Counted from the stretch's first letter, positions 27,110-36,113 are shown. The stretch: DNA of 64,000 nucleotides from Comamonas serinivorans (GCF_002158865.1 NZ_CP021455.1:1-64000), one strand, 5' to 3'. Made by a program: numbers and translations. The notes: a model not told the origin generated them from the letters alone.

Positions 27110-28447
27110 GTGGCCGGCCCTCGCCTCACGCGCTGGCTGGCGTCACTACCATGGCGCTTTTGGGAGCGCCCGTTGCCTTCTTCCTCGACCGATGCCGCAG
27201 CCGCTGATGCTGCGGCCGCCCCACGCCTGTTTCGCAACCCCGGTTTCCTCAGCTTCCTGCTCGCGCGCATGGTGGCCGTGTGCGCCACGCAGATCCAGGC
27301 CGTGGTCGTGGCCTGGCAGGTGTATGACCTGACGCGCTCGCCCATGGCGCTGGCCTACGTGGGGCTGGCGCAGTTCCTGCCCATGCTGTGCCTGCTGCCC
27401 GTGGCCGGCGACCTGATCGACCGCTTCAACCGCAAGCACGTGCTGATGCTGTCGTGGGGCGCCGGCGCGCTCTGCTCGGCTGCCCTGTGGTGGCTGGCCG
27501 GCCATGGCGAGGCTGGGGTGAATGGCGTGTACGCCGTGCTGGTGGCCTATGGCGTGACGCGCGCCTTCTCGGGGCCGGCCATGCAGAGCCTGCTGCCCCA
27601 GGTGGTGCCGCGCGAGCAGCTGGCCCAGGCCATCGCGGCCAACAGCATGATCATGCGCGGCTCGGCCGTGGGTGGGCCGCTGCTGGGCGGCGTGCTCTAT
27701 GCGCTGGGGGGCGGCAAGCTGACCTATGCCGTGTGTTTTGCCGGCCTGGCGCTGGGCGCCCTGCTGATGCTGCGCGTGCCCATGCGGCCCATGGCCACGG
27801 CCTCCCGGCAGTCGCCGGCCCAGGGCTTTTTTGGCCGGTTTGCCGAGGGCATCCGCTTCATCCGCTCCCGCCCCATCGTGCTGGGCACCATTTCCCTGGA
27901 CCTGTTTGCCGTGCTGCTGGGCGGCGTGGTGGCCTTGCTGCCCATCTACGCCAAGGAGGTGTTGCACGTGGGCCCGACCGGCCTGGGCATGCTGCGCAGC
28001 GCGATGGCGGTGGGCGAGGTGTCGGCGGGGCTGGTGCTCAGCATGAGGCCCTTCCAGACCCACGTGGGCACACGCATGCTGGGCGCGGTGGCGGTGTTCG
28101 GCCTGGCCAACCTGGTGTTCTCGCTCTCGCACTGGTTCTGGCTGTCGCTGATCGCGCTGGCCGTGGCCGGCGCGGCCGACATGGTGAGCGTCTACGTGCG
28201 CGGCACGCTGGTGCAGTTCGCCACGCCGGACGACATGCGGGGCCGCGTCAACGCCGTGAACATGCTGTTCATCGGCTCGTCGAACGAGCTGGGGGAGTTT
28301 CGCGCCGGCACCAGCGCCGCCGGATTCGGCACCGTGCCGGCCGCCGTGCTGGGCGCGCTGTGCACCCTGGGCGTGGTGGGCGCCTGGGCCTGGTTGTTCC
28401 CGCAGCTGCGGCGGGTCAACCGCTTCGAGCAGGCCACACAGGCCTGA
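27110..28447 (+). CDS. MFS exporter (EntS/DHA3-like)
   Basis: 445 residues, about twelve helices. FLSFLLARMVAVCATQIQAVVVAWQVYDLT and the loop GDLIDRFNRKHVLM resemble the MFS_3/EntS group, which exports siderophores or drugs; the substrate here is unknown. Further signatures are AFSGPAMQSLLPQVVPREQLAQA and a C-terminal VRGTLVQFATPDDMRGRVNAVN. No ATG is in frame before the first helix; GTG 27110 is the best start. A 15-bp tandem repeat lies just upstream and could affect expression. Unrelated in function to hemB. Confidence 0.85.
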   Translation: MAGPRLTRWLASLPWRFWERPLPSSSTDAAAADAAAAPRLFRNPGFLSFLLARMVAVCATQIQAVVVAWQVYDLTRSPMALAYVGLAQFLPMLCLLPVAGDLIDRFNRKHVLMLSWGAGALCSAALWWLAGHGEAGVNGVYAVLVAYGVTRAFSGPAMQSLLPQVVPREQLAQAIAANSMIMRGSAVGGPLLGGVLYALGGGKLTYAVCFAGLALGALLMLRVPMRPMATASRQSPAQGFFGRFAEGIRFIRSRPIVLGTISLDLFAVLLGGVVALLPIYAKEVLHVGPTGLGMLRSAMAVGEVSAGLVLSMRPFQTHVGTRMLGAVAVFGLANLVFSLSHWFWLSLIALAVAGAADMVSVYVRGTLVQFATPDDMRGRVNAVNMLFIGSSNELGEFRAGTSAAGFGTVPAAVLGALCTLGVVGAWAWLFPQLRRVNRFEQATQA

Positions 28448-28499
28448 AGGCCGCGGGCCACGGGCCGCATAGGCCGTGGCGCACCAAAGCCTATCATGG

Positions 28500-28551
28500 A
28501 CAGTATGCAGCCACTCCCGTTCTCATGTCAACGGCAACTGGCGCATACTGC
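28500..28551. repeat. 46-bp palindromic element, copy 13
   Basis: Core 28503-28548 at a convergent junction between the MFS gene and tesB. Flanks ACA/TGC. Confidence 0.9.
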
Positions 28552-28556
28552 TCAGC

Positions 28557-29450
28557 TCATCGCTTGAGCAGCACGTCCGCCAGCACCTGGCCGTCGTCGC
28601 CCATGGGCGCACGCACCAGACCTTCCTGGGCCACGGACGCGACCAGCTCGCCATCCGTCGAGAAGAAGCCGCCGCGGCAGAATCCGCGCGCGCCATGGGC
28701 GATGGGCGAATCCGTGTCGTACAGCAGCCAGTCGTCGAAGCGGAAGTCCTGGTGGAACCACATGGCGTGGTCCAGGCTGGCCACGTGCAGGCGGCGGTCG
28801 CCCAGGCGCAGGTCGTGCGGGCGCATGGCCACGCGGATGAAGCTGAAGTCCGACACATAGGCCAGCAGGGCCTGGTGGATGTGCGGGTCGTCGGGCAGCC
28901 CGCCATTGGGCTTGAACCAGCGGCGCCAGCTGGCGTCTTTCTGCGCCCCCACGCGGGCGATGACCTCGGGCTCGGGCACGTCGGGGTTCCAGTCCACCGA
29001 CCGCACCTCGAACGGCAGCGGCCGCTTGCCCAGCGACGAGCTGCGCTGCGGCGCCTGCGCCACCGGCAGCACCACGGGCGGCTTGATCTGGTGCTGCACG
29101 CCTGGCTCGTCCTTGTGGAACGAGGCCGTCATGGTGTAGATGGGCCGGCCCTTCTGGATCGCCACCACGCGCCGGGTCGAGAAGCTGCTGCCGTCGCGCG
29201 TGCGCTCCACGTCGTAGATGATGGGCAAGGCGGTGCTGCCCGCCCGCAGGAAGTAGGCGTGCATGGAGTGCGCGCGCAGGCCATCGACCGTGAGCGAGGC
29301 CGCCATGAGCGACTGGCCCAGCACCTGGCCACCGAACACGTTGGGTGTGCCGATGTCGATGGTGTGGCCGCGGAACAGGTTCTGTTCGATGGACTCCAGG
29401 CTGAGCTGGGCCACCAGGTCTTCAAGCGAAAGGGAAAACTCGGTCGTCAT
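28557..29450 (-). CDS. tesB: Acyl-CoA thioesterase II
   Basis: 297 residues with the double hot-dog fold of TesB. The N-terminal hot-dog contains FRGHTIDIGTPNVFGGQVLGQSL; the second contains HVASLDHAMWFHQDFRFDDWLLYD, with the catalytic Asp, and the ending ARGFCRGGFFSTDGELVASVAQEG is the family signature. Hydrolyses a broad range of acyl-CoA in the cytoplasm. ATG 29450 (MTTEFSLSLEDL) matches family starts; the longer frame upstream is not coding-like. The upstream 700 bp carry no gene. Confidence 0.95.
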   Translation of the reverse strand: MTTEFSLSLEDLVAQLSLESIEQNLFRGHTIDIGTPNVFGGQVLGQSLMAASLTVDGLRAHSMHAYFLRAGSTALPIIYDVERTRDGSSFSTRRVVAIQKGRPIYTMTASFHKDEPGVQHQIKPPVVLPVAQAPQRSSSLGKRPLPFEVRSVDWNPDVPEPEVIARVGAQKDASWRRWFKPNGGLPDDPHIHQALLAYVSDFSFIRVAMRPHDLRLGDRRLHVASLDHAMWFHQDFRFDDWLLYDTDSPIAHGARGFCRGGFFSTDGELVASVAQEGLVRAPMGDDGQVLADVLLKR

Positions 29451-30019
29451 GGTGTGGGCGAAAAAGAAGGCGCCGCAGCGCGAACGCATCGCCACATTGT
29501 GCGCGGAGTGCCGGGGGCGATGAGCCGCGCAGAGTACACGGTGCCCCACACGCTCCTGCGCTGCGCGCCGGGTCCGTTGCCCCTGACCGGGCGTCGCCGA
29601 GGGGGTTGGTCTTGCTTGGGAGCGGCCCTTCGCTGCGGCCGGTGCCGCACGCTCCGCTGCCCAGACGCGGCATCGCCAAGCGGCTGGTCTGGCTGAGGCG
29701 GTTGTGGCCGGCGCCTGGGCGCTGGGCAGTGCGGCAAGGGTCGGTGATGTGGGTTGTCACGCGGCGTCCGGTTCGCGGGGGCATGCGGGCTGTGCGCCGG
29801 GGCGGCCTTCGCGGAGGTGGAGCTGCGCCATCAGGCCCACGGGCGGCTTCGATCCAGGGAAAGAAACCGTGCTGGCACAACGTGTCGGCGCAATGTCGGC
29901 CAGGGTGGGGCCGAGGCAGGGGTGCGAGGCGAATCCCCTGGGGCGAGGCCGACATGCTCAAGCGGTGCGAACGTCGCTTCGGCTGCGGCCAGCCAAGGGC
30001 ATCGGAAGCGTTCTTCAGT
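29451..30019. other. Gene-free spacer with repeat remnants
   Basis: No credible gene in this spacer upstream of tesB. The long frames here are Arg/Gly/Pro-rich shadows. The first third contains a copy of the second repeat family (29547-29650); palindrome copy 14 follows at 30020. Confidence 0.6.
29547..29650. repeat. Second repeat family (CCCCCGAGGGGGC type), intergenic copy
   Basis: Shares blocks with the copies in queC and metX: ACGCTCC, CGCTGCGCG, TTGCCCCTGA-CCGGGCGTC, CCGAGGGGG, and GCCCTTCGCTGCGGCCG. Diverged from the others but clearly related by order of blocks. Confidence 0.7.
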
Positions 30020-30071
30020 GCAGTATGAGGCACTCATCGTTGACTTGGAATCGGAAACAGCGCCATACCCC
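30020..30071. repeat. 46-bp palindromic element, copy 14
   Basis: Core 30023-30068, between queC and tesB (both minus strand). Flanks GCA/CCC. One central pair is mismatched (CGTT against ATCG). Confidence 0.88.
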
Positions 30072-30154
30072 GTGGCGCTTTACTCAGAATCCACGCATGT
30101 GCAGCCCTGCGCGGGCCTCAGCTGGGGATCGGCCCGAGCCCCGAATGTCCGCTT

Positions 30155-31042
30155 TCAGGCGCGCTGCCCCCGCCATTGCGCCCAGCCGTTGGCGCGCAAC
30201 GCACAGGCGGGGCAGGTGCCGCAGCCGTGGCCCCAGTCGTGCAGGTCGCCGCGCTGGCCCAGGTAGCAGGTGTGCGATTCACGGCGGATCAGCTCGACCA
30301 GCGCGTCGCCGCCCAGCGTGTGCGCCAGTGCCCAGGTGTCGGCCTTGTCGCGCCACATCAGCGGGGTGGCCAGGGTCAGGGGCCGGTCCACGCCCAGGCT
30401 CAGGGCGACTTGCAGGGCCTTCAGCGTGTTGTCGCGGCAGTCGGGGTAGCCCGAGTAGTCGGTCTGCGACATGCCACCCACCAGCACCTGCAGGCCGCGC
30501 CGGTAAGCGAGCGCGGCCGCCAGCGTGAAGAACAAGAGGTTGCGGCCGGGCACGAAGGTGTTGGGCAGGCCATCGGCCTGCATGGCGATGGCGACGTCGT
30601 CGGTCATGGCGCTGCCGCCCAGCTGGCCCAGCACGTCGACCTTCAGCAGGTGGTCGTCGCCCAGGCGGCTGGCCCAGGGTGCAGCCAGGTCGCGCAAGCC
30701 GGCGCGCAGGCGCAGCCGGCAATCGAGCTCGACGCGGTGGCGCTGGCCGTAGTCGAAGGCCAGGGTTTCGACGTGGGGGAAGCGGGCCAGTGCCCACGCC
30801 AGGCAGGTGGCCGAGTCCTGCCCGCCGGAGAACAGCACCAGCGCGCCACGGGGCATGGGACCTCCACGCTCCCCGGCTTCGCCTGGTCCGCTGCCCCCCG
30901 AGGGGGCATCGCCTTGCTCGGGGCAGCCCTTCGCTGCGGCCGACTCCCCCACGCTCCCCGGCTTCGCCTGGCTCGGGAGCTGCGCTTCGCCGCGGCCGGC
31001 GATGCCCCCACGCTCCATCGCTGTCTTGGGCTCGGTGCTCAT
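30155..31042 (-). CDS. queC: 7-cyano-7-deazaguanine synthase QueC with repeat-encoded N-terminal extension
   Basis: QueC converts 7-carboxy-7-deazaguanine to preQ0 using ATP, a step toward queuosine. The catalytic body begins MPRGALVLFSGGQDS (PP-loop SGGQDS) and ends with the zinc cysteines CYLGQRG...CGTCPAC. Two starts are possible: ATG 30856 gives a normal-length enzyme of 233 residues; ATG 31042 overlaps the stop of the upstream transporter gene as ATGA and gives 295 residues. The extra 62 residues (Ala/Gly/Pro-rich) are encoded by the second repeat family, which appears to have inserted in frame between an original coupled start and the enzyme body. Confidence 0.9.
   Translation of the reverse strand: MSTEPKTAMERGGIAGRGEAQLPSQAKPGSVGESAAAKGCPEQGDAPSGGSGPGEAGERGGPMPRGALVLFSGGQDSATCLAWALARFPHVETLAFDYGQRHRVELDCRLRLRAGLRDLAAPWASRLGDDHLLKVDVLGQLGGSAMTDDVAIAMQADGLPNTFVPGRNLLFFTLAAALAYRRGLQVLVGGMSQTDYSGYPDCRDNTLKALQVALSLGVDRPLTLATPLMWRDKADTWALAHTLGGDALVELIRRESHTCYLGQRGDLHDWGHGCGTCPACALRANGWAQWRGQRA
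30861..31017. repeat. Second repeat family, double copy at 5' end of queC
   Basis: Two direct, partly diverged units. Each carries ACGCTCCCCGGCTTCGCCTGG; between them lie CCCCCCGAGGGGGC and GCCCTTCGCTGCGGCCGA. The block stays in frame with queC. Confidence 0.85.
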
Positions 31043-31710
31043 GGCGTCACCGCCATGGGCGCAGCGGGCGCCCGCAGGGTGCGCACGATGGCCGCCAGCA
31101 TCACGCCGTAGGCCGGCACGAACAGGAGCAGGCTCACGGCGAGCTTGATGGCGTAGTCGACGAGCGCGATCTCGACCCAGTGCGTGGCCATGAAAGCATC
31201 GGCGCTGCGCCAGAAGGCGATGCCGAAGAAGGCCGCCGTGTCCAGCGCTTGGCCGAACACCGAAGCCGCCGCCGGCGCCAGCCACCAGGCCTTGCCGCGC
31301 TGGCGGATGCGGTCGAACACCTGGATGTCGAGCAATTGCCCCAGCGCGTAGGCGGCGAAGCTGGCCAGCGCGATGCGGAACACGAAGGCGTTGAACTCGG
31401 CCAGGGCGCCCCAGTCGTTGAAGCGGCCGTCGTGGAACAGCACGCCCACGACATACGAGGCCAGCAGGGCCGGCACCATGGCCCGGGTGATGACGCGGCG
31501 CGCCGGCCCTTTGCCAATCAGCCGCACGGTGAGGTCGGTCGCCAGGAAGATGAAGGGGAAGCTGAACGCGCCCCAGGTGCTGTGGAACCCGAACAGCGTG
31601 ATGGGCAGCTGCACCAGGTAATTGCTGGCGATGACGATGGCGATGTGGAACGCCACCAGCAGGCCAAGGATGAGCGGCACGCGCGACGGCGCCGCCTGCA
31701 GAGAGGTCAT
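31039..31710 (-). CDS. Queuosine precursor transporter (YhhQ family)
   Basis: 223 residues with about six membrane helices. Conserved YhhQ elements include IASNYLVQLPITLFGFHSTWGAFSFPFIFLATDLTVRLIGK and FAAYALGQLLDIQVFDRIRQ. The family imports preQ0/preQ1 or related deazaguanines. ATG 31710 has AAGGA before it and matches family length; the longer frame upstream is unlikely. Its stop overlaps the upstream queC ATG (ATGA), which suggests translational coupling, and the pairing with queC supports a role in queuosine salvage. Confidence 0.92.
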   Translation of the reverse strand: MTSLQAAPSRVPLILGLLVAFHIAIVIASNYLVQLPITLFGFHSTWGAFSFPFIFLATDLTVRLIGKGPARRVITRAMVPALLASYVVGVLFHDGRFNDWGALAEFNAFVFRIALASFAAYALGQLLDIQVFDRIRQRGKAWWLAPAAASVFGQALDTAAFFGIAFWRSADAFMATHWVEIALVDYAIKLAVSLLLFVPAYGVMLAAIVRTLRAPAAPMAVTP

Positions 31711-32032
31711 GGGGATGTCCTTTTTGATGGATGGGGGCGAGGGAACCCATGCGAACGCAACCGGGGTGAAACCGCCCAGGCGCCATTCGCGAGCGCGAGA
31801 TTGTAGGGCGTGACGCCCGTTGACGCTGGCGACACTCCGCGGGGCCATCCCGGGCCGTTGCCATCGCGTCCGGGCGACAGCCACAGCCGTTCACCGCGAC
31901 CGGCCGCGAACCGACCAGGAACGCGCCGGCCCTGGCCCAATGTGCACACGGCCGATAATGACGGCTTTGGCGCCCGCAGACGGGGCGCCTTGTTCCTTGC
32001 CGCGACGCGTGTCGCCACAGCCTGCCATTGCC

Positions 32033-33373
32033 ATGAGCACCATCCTGCAATCGATTCCCGCTGGCCAGAAGGTCGGCATCGCCTTCTCCGGCGGTCTGGA
32101 CACCAGCGCCGCCCTGCTGTGGATGCGCCAGAAGGGCGCGATTCCCTACGCCTACACCGCCAACCTGGGCCAGCCCGACGAGGACGATTACGACGCCATC
32201 CCGCGCAAGGCCGAGGCCTATGGCGCCGAGCTGGCGCGCCTGGTCGACTGCCGCGCGCCGCTGGCCCACGAAGGCATTGCCGCCATCCAGTGCGGTGCCT
32301 TCCACATCAGCACCGCGGGCGTGACCTACTTCAACACCACGCCGCTGGGCCGCGCCGTGACCGGCACCATGCTGGTGGCCGCCATGAAGCAGGACGACGT
32401 CAACATCTGGGGCGACGGCTCGACCTTCAAGGGCAACGACATCGAGCGCTTCTACCGCTATGGCCTGCTGACCAACCCGCAGCTCAAGATCTACAAGCCC
32501 TGGCTGGACCAGCGCTTCATCGACGAGTTGGGGGGCCGCAAGGAGATGAGCGAGTTCCTCATCGCCAACGGCTTCGACTACAAGATGTCGGTCGAGAAGG
32601 CCTACAGCACCGACTCCAACATGCTGGGCGCCACCCACGAAGCCAAGGACCTGGAGGAACTCTCCAGCGGCATCCGCATCGTCAACCCCATCATGGGCGT
32701 GGCGTTCTGGAAGCCCGAGGTGGAGGTCAAGGCCGAGGAAGTGCGCGTGCGCTTTGAAGAAGGCCGTCCGGTGGCCCTGAACGGCGTCGAAATTGCCGAT
32801 CCGGTCGAGCTGATGCTCAAGGCCAACGAGATCGGTGGCCGCCATGGCCTGGGCATGAGCGACCAGATCGAGAACCGCATCATCGAAGCCAAGAGCCGCG
32901 GCATTTACGAGGCCCCCGGCATGGCGCTGCTGCACATCGCCTACGAGCGCCTGGTGTCGGGCATCCACAACGAAGACACCATCGAGCAGTACCGCATCAA
33001 CGGCCTCAAGCTGGGCCGCCTGCTGTACCAGGGCCGCTGGTTCGATTCGCAAGCCATCATGCTGCGCGAGTCGTCGCAACGCTGGGTGGCCCGTGCCATC
33101 ACCGGCGAGGTGACGCTGGAGCTGCGCCGCGGCAACGACTACAGCATCCTCAACACCGAATCGCCCAACCTGACCTACGCGCCCGAGCGCCTGTCCATGG
33201 AAAAGGTGGAAGACGCACCGTTCAGCCCCGCCGACCGCATCGGCCAGCTGACCATGCGCAACCTGGACATCGTGGACACCCGCGCCAAGCTCGGCATCTA
33301 CGCCCAGGCCGGCCTGCTGCAGCTGGGTGACGGTTCGCCGCTGCCGCAGCTGGCGCCAGCGCCCAAGAAGTGA
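32033..33373 (+). CDS. argG: Argininosuccinate synthase
   Basis: 446 residues, matching the longer argG subtype of E. coli. Joins citrulline and aspartate with ATP in arginine synthesis. P-loop SGGLDTS (residues 19-25) and conserved YTANLGQPDEDDY, GDGSTFKGNDIERFYRYG and TDSNMLGATHEAKDLE are present. The start at ATG 32033 (MSTILQSIPAGQKVGIAFSG) matches the family; upstream codons in the same frame are not family-like. Single gene; the 322 bp between it and the transporter gene (divergent) show no clear operator and, unusually for this window, no palindrome. Confidence 0.97.
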   Translation: MSTILQSIPAGQKVGIAFSGGLDTSAALLWMRQKGAIPYAYTANLGQPDEDDYDAIPRKAEAYGAELARLVDCRAPLAHEGIAAIQCGAFHISTAGVTYFNTTPLGRAVTGTMLVAAMKQDDVNIWGDGSTFKGNDIERFYRYGLLTNPQLKIYKPWLDQRFIDELGGRKEMSEFLIANGFDYKMSVEKAYSTDSNMLGATHEAKDLEELSSGIRIVNPIMGVAFWKPEVEVKAEEVRVRFEEGRPVALNGVEIADPVELMLKANEIGGRHGLGMSDQIENRIIEAKSRGIYEAPGMALLHIAYERLVSGIHNEDTIEQYRINGLKLGRLLYQGRWFDSQAIMLRESSQRWVARAITGEVTLELRRGNDYSILNTESPNLTYAPERLSMEKVEDAPFSPADRIGQLTMRNLDIVDTRAKLGIYAQAGLLQLGDGSPLPQLAPAPKK

Positions 33374-33500
33374 GCCCCTCGGACCGCCGGCCTGGTGGTC
33401 CAGCTGACTGGCCAGCCTGACCTTGTCCGCCGCCCGCCCGTTTTGAGCGCGGCAGAGGCTCATGCACCCGCTCGCCCAGTCCGGCCCTTTTCCACGCCTC

Positions 33501-34088
33501 ATGAACCTGCCCGCCCTTCCACCTGACCGCATCGAGGCCGACATCCTCGACGCCGTGCCGCGGCCGGCGTCGGCAGACAGCCGGTCGGGCCGGCCCACCG
33601 CGCAGTTCATGCGCCAGCACGCAGCACACTGGATCGCGCTGGGCTTCGGCTCCGGCCTGTCGCCCGTGGCGCCCGGCACCGTGGGCACGCTGTGGGCCTG
33701 GCTGGCCTGGGCGCTGCTCGCGCAGTGGCTGTCGCCCGTGGCCCAGGGCGTGCTCATCGCCGGCACGGTGCTGGTGGGCTGGTGGGCCAGCTTCGTCACC
33801 GCACGTCACCTGCGCCAGGCCGACCCGAGCAACGTGGTGATCGATGAAATCGCGGCCTTCTGGCTGGTGCTGTGGCTCATTGCGCCCAGCGGCTTCTGGG
33901 GCCAGCTGGTGGCCTTTGGCCTGTTCCGCTACTTCGACGCGGCTAAACCCGGCCCCGTCGGCTGGGCCGACCGCCTGCTGCATGGCGCCCGTGGTTGGCG
34001 CGGTGCCTGGGGCATCTTGTGGGATGACCTCGTCGCCGCGTTCTGCACCCTGCTCGTGATCGCGCTCTGGCGCTGGTTTGCAGGCTGA
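33501..34088 (+). CDS. pgpA: Phosphatidylglycerophosphatase A
   Basis: 195 residues; dephosphorylates phosphatidylglycerol phosphate in the inner membrane. The signature GFGSGLSPVAPGTVGTLWAW opens the domain, followed by VIDEIAAFWLVLWL with the metal-binding acidic pair and FRYFDAAKPGP. Four helices. ATG 33501 is chosen; an in-frame ATG at 33462 is possible. In related bacteria it is adjacent to pncC, as here, but in this genome 550 bp and a palindrome lie between them. Confidence 0.94.
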   Translation: MNLPALPPDRIEADILDAVPRPASADSRSGRPTAQFMRQHAAHWIALGFGSGLSPVAPGTVGTLWAWLAWALLAQWLSPVAQGVLIAGTVLVGWWASFVTARHLRQADPSNVVIDEIAAFWLVLWLIAPSGFWGQLVAFGLFRYFDAAKPGPVGWADRLLHGARGWRGAWGILWDDLVAAFCTLLVIALWRWFAG

Positions 34089-34558
34089 GGTCGTTGCGGA
34101 GCTGGTAGCCCGCAAGGCTTGGGTAGGCTTTCGCGGTCGATGGCGTGCTCGTCTCCCCAGCATCCTCCAGCGCACGCACGTCGTGCAAGCCATGAAGCAG
34201 AACTGGTATGTTGATGCAGCGCATCCGCAAGCACACACGCAACACTGGGCAGCGCCAGCCCGCAGCGAAAGTCGTCCCGCTCAACACGTCTGGCAATGAG
34301 CGACATGGCACCGCCAGGCGAATGTCAGATCGCGAGGTTTGCGGCACAGTGAATCGCCCCGCGCCAGCTGGCTGGTTAACCCACAGGCGGTGTGCGTCTT
34401 GCAACATGTCGCAGCCCCCAACTGGTGCCGGGGAACCACCCGGACACGAACAGCTGCGTGGCGTGGCTGGGGCAGGGCGAGCATCCAAGGTCTGGTGTGC
34501 ACCTCGAGGTGGAGGCGATCGATTTCGGACTGCACGCCCATCCCCGCAGTTCCGCTGA
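34089..34558. other. Gene-free spacer between pgpA and pncC
   Basis: No credible open frame, terminator or RNA signal was found. The GTATG at 34207 is isolated and has no partner end 46 bases on, so it is not counted as a palindrome copy. Confidence 0.5.
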
Positions 34559-34610
34559 TGAGTATGAGACAGTCCCCATTTCGCATCCGACGGCCGGACG
34601 GGCATACTGA
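34559..34610. repeat. 46-bp palindromic element, copy 15
   Basis: Core 34562-34607, 28 bp before the pncC start codon, so inside its probable leader or promoter. Ends intact, inner arms degenerate. Confidence 0.8.
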
Positions 34611-34638
34611 CCGCACCGATCATCACCCTGTTCACGCC

Positions 34639-35142
34639 ATGACCGCTTCCACACCCCTTGCTCGCTCCCCGTCCGACGTGGTCGCCCTGGCCGACCTGCT
34701 GCGCGCCAAAGGCTGGAAGATGTGCACGGCCGAAAGCTGCACGGGCGGCATGATCGGCGCCGCCTGCATCGACCTGGCCGGCTCCAGCGACTGGTTCGAT
34801 CGCGGCTGGATCACCTACTCCAACACCGCCAAGGTGGAGGAGCTGGGCGTACCCCTGCGTGACATCCGCAGCGAGGGCGCCGTCAGCGAAGTCGTGGCCC
34901 GCGCCATGGTCGCAGGCGCGGTCACCCGTGCCAAGCAGGCCGTCGGCGTGGCCGTCACGGGCGTTGCGGGCCCGGGCGGTGGCAGCGCGGACAAACCGGT
35001 CGGCACCGTGTGGTTTGCCTGGTCGGTGCAAGGCCAGGTGCATGCCGAATGCCAGCGTTTTGACGGCGACCGCAGCGCCGTGCGACAAGCCACGCTGGCC
35101 CACGCGCTGCGCGTGCTGCGCGAACGCGTGGCCGCCGCCTGA
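34639..35142 (+). CDS. pncC: Nicotinamide-nucleotide amidase (CinA C-terminal family)
   Basis: 167 residues; deamidates NMN to nicotinate mononucleotide in pyridine-nucleotide recycling. Conserved CTAESCTGGMIGA, with the catalytic Ser, TYSNTAKVEELGV and GVAGPGGGSADKPVGTVWFAW are all present. The single-domain length fits the stand-alone PncC form (no N-terminal CinA domain). Start at ATG 34639. The palindrome copy 15 lies directly upstream. Confidence 0.94.
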   Translation: MTASTPLARSPSDVVALADLLRAKGWKMCTAESCTGGMIGAACIDLAGSSDWFDRGWITYSNTAKVEELGVPLRDIRSEGAVSEVVARAMVAGAVTRAKQAVGVAVTGVAGPGGGSADKPVGTVWFAWSVQGQVHAECQRFDGDRSAVRQATLAHALRVLRERVAAA

Positions 35143-35366
35143 CGAGGGCAAACCGGGTAAATGAGCCCTCGAATGCCCACATTATTGTAATAATTGGTGA
35201 CAAACACCTGGCAACTGGTGTGAAACGCCCACCGCTGCCACTGAACGCACTCGCGAAAACTGAGCGTTCCGGCCTACGCCACGGCCTGTTGCAGCCTTGC
35301 CCCGCCTGGGTCGTGGCGAGCACGCCACGTCACAACAAAATTGCCCCATCAGGTCTACCACTAGCC

Positions 35367-35395
35367 TTGATTTTCACGGAAACACTTCATAATTT
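35367..35395 (+). promoter_or_regulatory. Sigma-70-type promoter of the RNA-binding protein gene
   Basis: -35 TTGATT (35367-35372), 17-base spacer, -10 TAATTT (35390-35395). The predicted start is near 35402. No other strong promoter was seen in 35143-35534. Confidence 0.75.
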
Positions 35396-35401
35396 GACGC
35401 G

Positions 35402-35424
35402 GCTGCCTGACCCTTTCAGGCAGC
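35402..35424 (+). promoter_or_regulatory. 5'-terminal stem-loop of the RRM-protein mRNA
   Basis: Perfect 9-bp stem GCTGCCTGA / TCAGGCAGC with loop CCCTT, at the predicted transcription start, opening a leader of about 130 nt. It could protect the 5' end or act as a cold-responsive element; the role is inferred. Confidence 0.6.
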
Positions 35425-35534
35425 GTTTGTGTGCGGTGAACAGCTCTTCTTCGCTTCCTCCCGGTCTTTCTGGTTTGTTGATGCGTTTGGCGAACTCCAT
35501 CGCTGTGAAATTTGTGTTTTGAGGACTTCCCTAG

Positions 35535-36113
35535 ATGGGTAACAAACTGTACGTCGGCAACCTTCCTTACGGTGTGCGCGACAACGACCTGGAGCAGGCG
35601 TTCGGTGAATTTGGCGCCGTGACCAGCGCCAAGGTGATGATGGAGCGTGACACCGGCCGCTCCAAGGGCTTTGGTTTCGTCGAGATGGGCAGTGATGACG
35701 AAGCTCAAGCGGCCATCAATGGCCTGAACGGTCGCGATTTCGGCGGCCGCAACATCGTGGTGAACGAAGCGCGTCCCATGGAGCCCCGTCCGCCTCGCAG
35801 CGGCGGCGGTTTTGGCGGTGGTGGCGGCTTCGGCGGCGGTCGCCGTGAAGGCGGCGGTGGCTACGGCGGTGGTCGCGAAGGCGGCGGCGGTTATGGCGGT
35901 GGCGGCTACGGCGGTGGCCGCAGCGACAGCTACGGTGGCGGTCGCAGTGACAGCTACGGCGGCGGTGGCCGCGGTGACGGCGGCTATGGCCGTGGTCGCA
36001 GCGATTCGCAAGACGGTGGCTTCCGCAGCCCCTACGGCAACGGTGGCCGTGGCGGCGGTGGTGGCCGTCGTGAAGGCGGCGGCGGCCGCGGTGGTGACGG
36101 CTACGGCTATTGA
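35535..36113 (+). CDS. Glycine-rich RNA-binding protein (RRM)
   Basis: 192 residues. One RRM domain spans residues about 4-82: RNP2 is LYVGNL (5-10) and RNP1 is KGFGFVEM. The remaining 110 residues are Gly-rich with Arg, Tyr and Ser (repeated GGYGGG and GGRSDSYGGG), an RGG-like disordered tail. Such proteins bind mRNA and often respond to cold. The RRM is of ordinary length; the tail is long for a bacterial member. A strong promoter, a 130-nt structured leader and a terminator frame it as a monocistronic gene, probably highly expressed. Start ATG 35535. Confidence 0.93.
   Translation: MGNKLYVGNLPYGVRDNDLEQAFGEFGAVTSAKVMMERDTGRSKGFGFVEMGSDDEAQAAINGLNGRDFGGRNIVVNEARPMEPRPPRSGGGFGGGGGFGGGRREGGGGYGGGREGGGGYGGGGYGGGRSDSYGGGRSDSYGGGGRGDGGYGRGRSDSQDGGFRSPYGNGGRGGGGGRREGGGGRGGDGYGY

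Noticed and set aside
29606..30028. Plus-strand open frame between tesB and queC
   Set aside because: Arg/Gly/Trp-rich, overlaps repeat copies, no ribosome site.
30155..33799. Very long minus-strand open frame (1214 codons) covering argG
   Set aside because: Only its C-terminal part is queC. The rest is antisense to argG and has shadow-frame composition (His, Gln, Arg, Ala-rich).
34207..34260. GTATG at 34207 as another palindrome copy
   Set aside because: No ATAC end at 45-46 bases and no inner CGTT/AACG.
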